A DNA stretch of 8,513 nucleotides from Alphaproteobacteria bacterium (GTDB lineage: Bacteria > Pseudomonadota > Alphaproteobacteria > Rhodobacterales > Rhodobacteraceae): the NCBI GenBank assembly GCA_003695135.1, contig RFIR01000399.1, forward strand, positions 1 through 8,513, read 5' to 3'. Below are positions 7,468 to 8,513 of the stretch, one piece after another (position 1 is the first letter of the stretch; each line of letters starts with the position of its first letter). The position numbers were made by a program, and so were the translations under genes. Under the pieces are notes generated by a model. The model was not told the DNA's origin and did not search any database. It saw nothing but the letters and a program-made list of their open reading frames with translations.

Positions 7468-8112
7468 ATGGAACAGTATATCGTCGATGCGGTCGCCGGC
7501 GCGATCGTGCTGATCTCGGCCATTCTGGCCTATTCGCGCGGTCTGGTGCGCGAGGTGCTGGCGATCGTCGGCTGGGTGGGCGCGGCGGTCGCCGCCTTCT
7601 ACTTCGCACCCCGCGCCGTGCCGCTGATCATGGAAATTCCCTATGTGAAGGACGTGATCGCCAGCTCGTGCCAGCTGCAGATGTTCGCCGCCTTCGCCGC
7701 CATCTTCGCGGTGGCGCTGATCGTGATGTCGATCTTCACCCCGCTCTTCGCCGCGGCGGTACAGGAAAGCGCGCTGGGCGCGATCGACCGCGGGGCGGGC
7801 TTCCTGTTCGGCGCCGCGCGCGGCGCGCTGCTGATCATCGTGGCGCTGATCGTCTATCAGACCATGGGGCTGCAGGTGCCCGAGGTCGACAAGTCCCGCA
7901 CCGTGGCGATCCTCGCCGATGTCCGCGAGAAGGTGCAGGAGCAGATACCCACCACCATGCCCAGATGGGTCGAGGCGCGCTACAACCAGTTCATGGGCGA
8001 CTGCCCGGGCACGCGGCCGAAGACCGCCATCCCCGACGCCAGGACCCCGCCGGCCGAAGAGACGCCGCCCGCCGATGCGCCTGCCGACAATGCTCCGGCC
8101 ACGAACGGCTGA
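7468..8112 (+). CDS. cvpA: CvpA family membrane protein
   Basis: A 214-residue inner-membrane protein of the colicin V production family. In E. coli cvpA lies upstream of purF and affects colicin V production and envelope tolerance; the molecular role is still unclear. Four membrane segments are visible at about 5-22, 27-47, 70-95 and 109-130. The conserved family motif LGAIDRGAGFLFGAARGALL spans 103-122. The C-terminal tail from about 170 is a Pro/Ala/Thr/Glu-rich, probably disordered extension. Start ATG 7468 has AAGGGA (7456-7461) 6 bases upstream. It lies 14 bases after radA and 7 bases before purF, which suggests one transcript. An alternate frame stays open across this gene but has no family resemblance. 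Confidence 0.94.
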   Translation: MEQYIVDAVAGAIVLISAILAYSRGLVREVLAIVGWVGAAVAAFYFAPRAVPLIMEIPYVKDVIASSCQLQMFAAFAAIFAVALIVMSIFTPLFAAAVQESALGAIDRGAGFLFGAARGALLIIVALIVYQTMGLQVPEVDKSRTVAILADVREKVQEQIPTTMPRWVEARYNQFMGDCPGTRPKTAIPDARTPPAEETPPADAPADNAPATNG

Positions 8113-8119
8113 GCCCGAC

Positions 8120-8513
8120 ATGAAACCGACCGCCGCCCCCTCGCCGGACACCGACAAGCTGCATGAGGAATGCGGGGTGTTCGGCATTGTTGGCGTGGAC
8201 GATGCCGCCAGCTTCACCGCGCTGGGGCTGCACGCGCTGCAGCATCGCGGGCAGGAGGCGGGCGGCATCTGTTCGTGGTCCGAGGAGAGCGGCTTCAACC
8301 TCGTGCGCCGGCTCGGCTATGTGCGCGACAACTTTACCTCGCCGCAGGTCATCGCCTCGCTGCCCGGAAGGCTGGCCATCGGCCATGTGCGCTACTCCAC
8401 CACCGGCGCCAAGGGTCAGACCGCGATCCGCGACGTGCAGCCGCTCTTTGCCGAATTCGCCATGGGCGGCTGCGCCATCGCCCATAACGGCAATCTGACC
8501 AATGCCGATGCGC
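8120..8513 (+). CDS. purF: Amidophosphoribosyltransferase, N-terminal part (cut by window end)
   Basis: The first 131 residues of the enzyme that commits PRPP to purine synthesis, using glutamine-derived ammonia to make phosphoribosylamine. The reading frame is open to the window end, so the gene is partial only because of the window. The N-terminal class II glutamine amidotransferase domain is clear: HEECGVFGIVG with the probable nucleophile C18, HALQHRGQEAGGI (38-50), GHVRYSTTG (88-96) and HNGNLTN at 122-128. Residues 1-17 look like a propeptide that would be removed to expose C18 as the new N-terminus, as known for the Bacillus-type enzymes. The start is 7 bases after cvpA and has no strong ribosome site, so coupling to cvpA is likely. 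Confidence 0.95.
   Translation, partial: MKPTAAPSPDTDKLHEECGVFGIVGVDDAASFTALGLHALQHRGQEAGGICSWSEESGFNLVRRLGYVRDNFTSPQVIASLPGRLAIGHVRYSTTGAKGQTAIRDVQPLFAEFAMGGCAIAHNGNLTNADA

Overview
The window is GC-rich, densely packed DNA that looks like an alphaproteobacterial chromosome, most likely Rhodobacterales. The basis is the radA-cvpA-purF order, an ArgC with an AGTGCNAAT active-site context, a CcmE cytochrome c maturation chaperone, and a muramidase/holin pair of the kind linked to gene transfer agent (GTA) release in Rhodobacter capsulatus. Genus cannot be assigned from the sequence alone.

Left part (1-4523), all on the minus strand and so read from right to left: argC (arginine synthesis), a YihY/BrkB-family inner-membrane protein, ccmE (periplasmic heme chaperone) and a PhzF-family isomerase/epimerase. 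These four are joined by 4-base or shorter overlaps and one 16-base gap, and look like one operon. After a 120-base gap come a GH108 N-acetylmuramidase and a GTA-type holin that overlap by 13 bases. Together these two form a small lysis cassette: the holin would permeabilise the inner membrane and the muramidase would cut peptidoglycan.

Middle part (4524-6082): a divergent intergenic region between argC and a single-domain PqiA-like membrane protein on the plus strand. Then comes a 664-base stretch (5144-5807) with no convincing gene. It holds the most unusual structure of the window: a 303-base near-palindrome (5233-5535) with two approximately 99-base arms in exact register around a 105-base centre. 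The inner arm ends and part of the centre are AT-rich. A second, smaller inverted repeat lies at 5630-5704. To its right is a tiny entericidin-like lipoprotein gene on the minus strand, with its own plausible promoter.

Right part (6083-8513), plus strand: radA (branch-migration helicase/recombination factor), cvpA (membrane protein, colicin V production family) and the start of purF (amidophosphoribosyltransferase, cut by the window end), spaced 14 and 7 bases apart.

Most of the window is ordinary housekeeping sequence. I see no new multi-gene system. The points worth follow-up are the large palindromic intergenic repeat, its conserved internal hairpin, and the stand-alone GTA-type lysis pair, whose muramidase carries a calcium-loop-like insertion.
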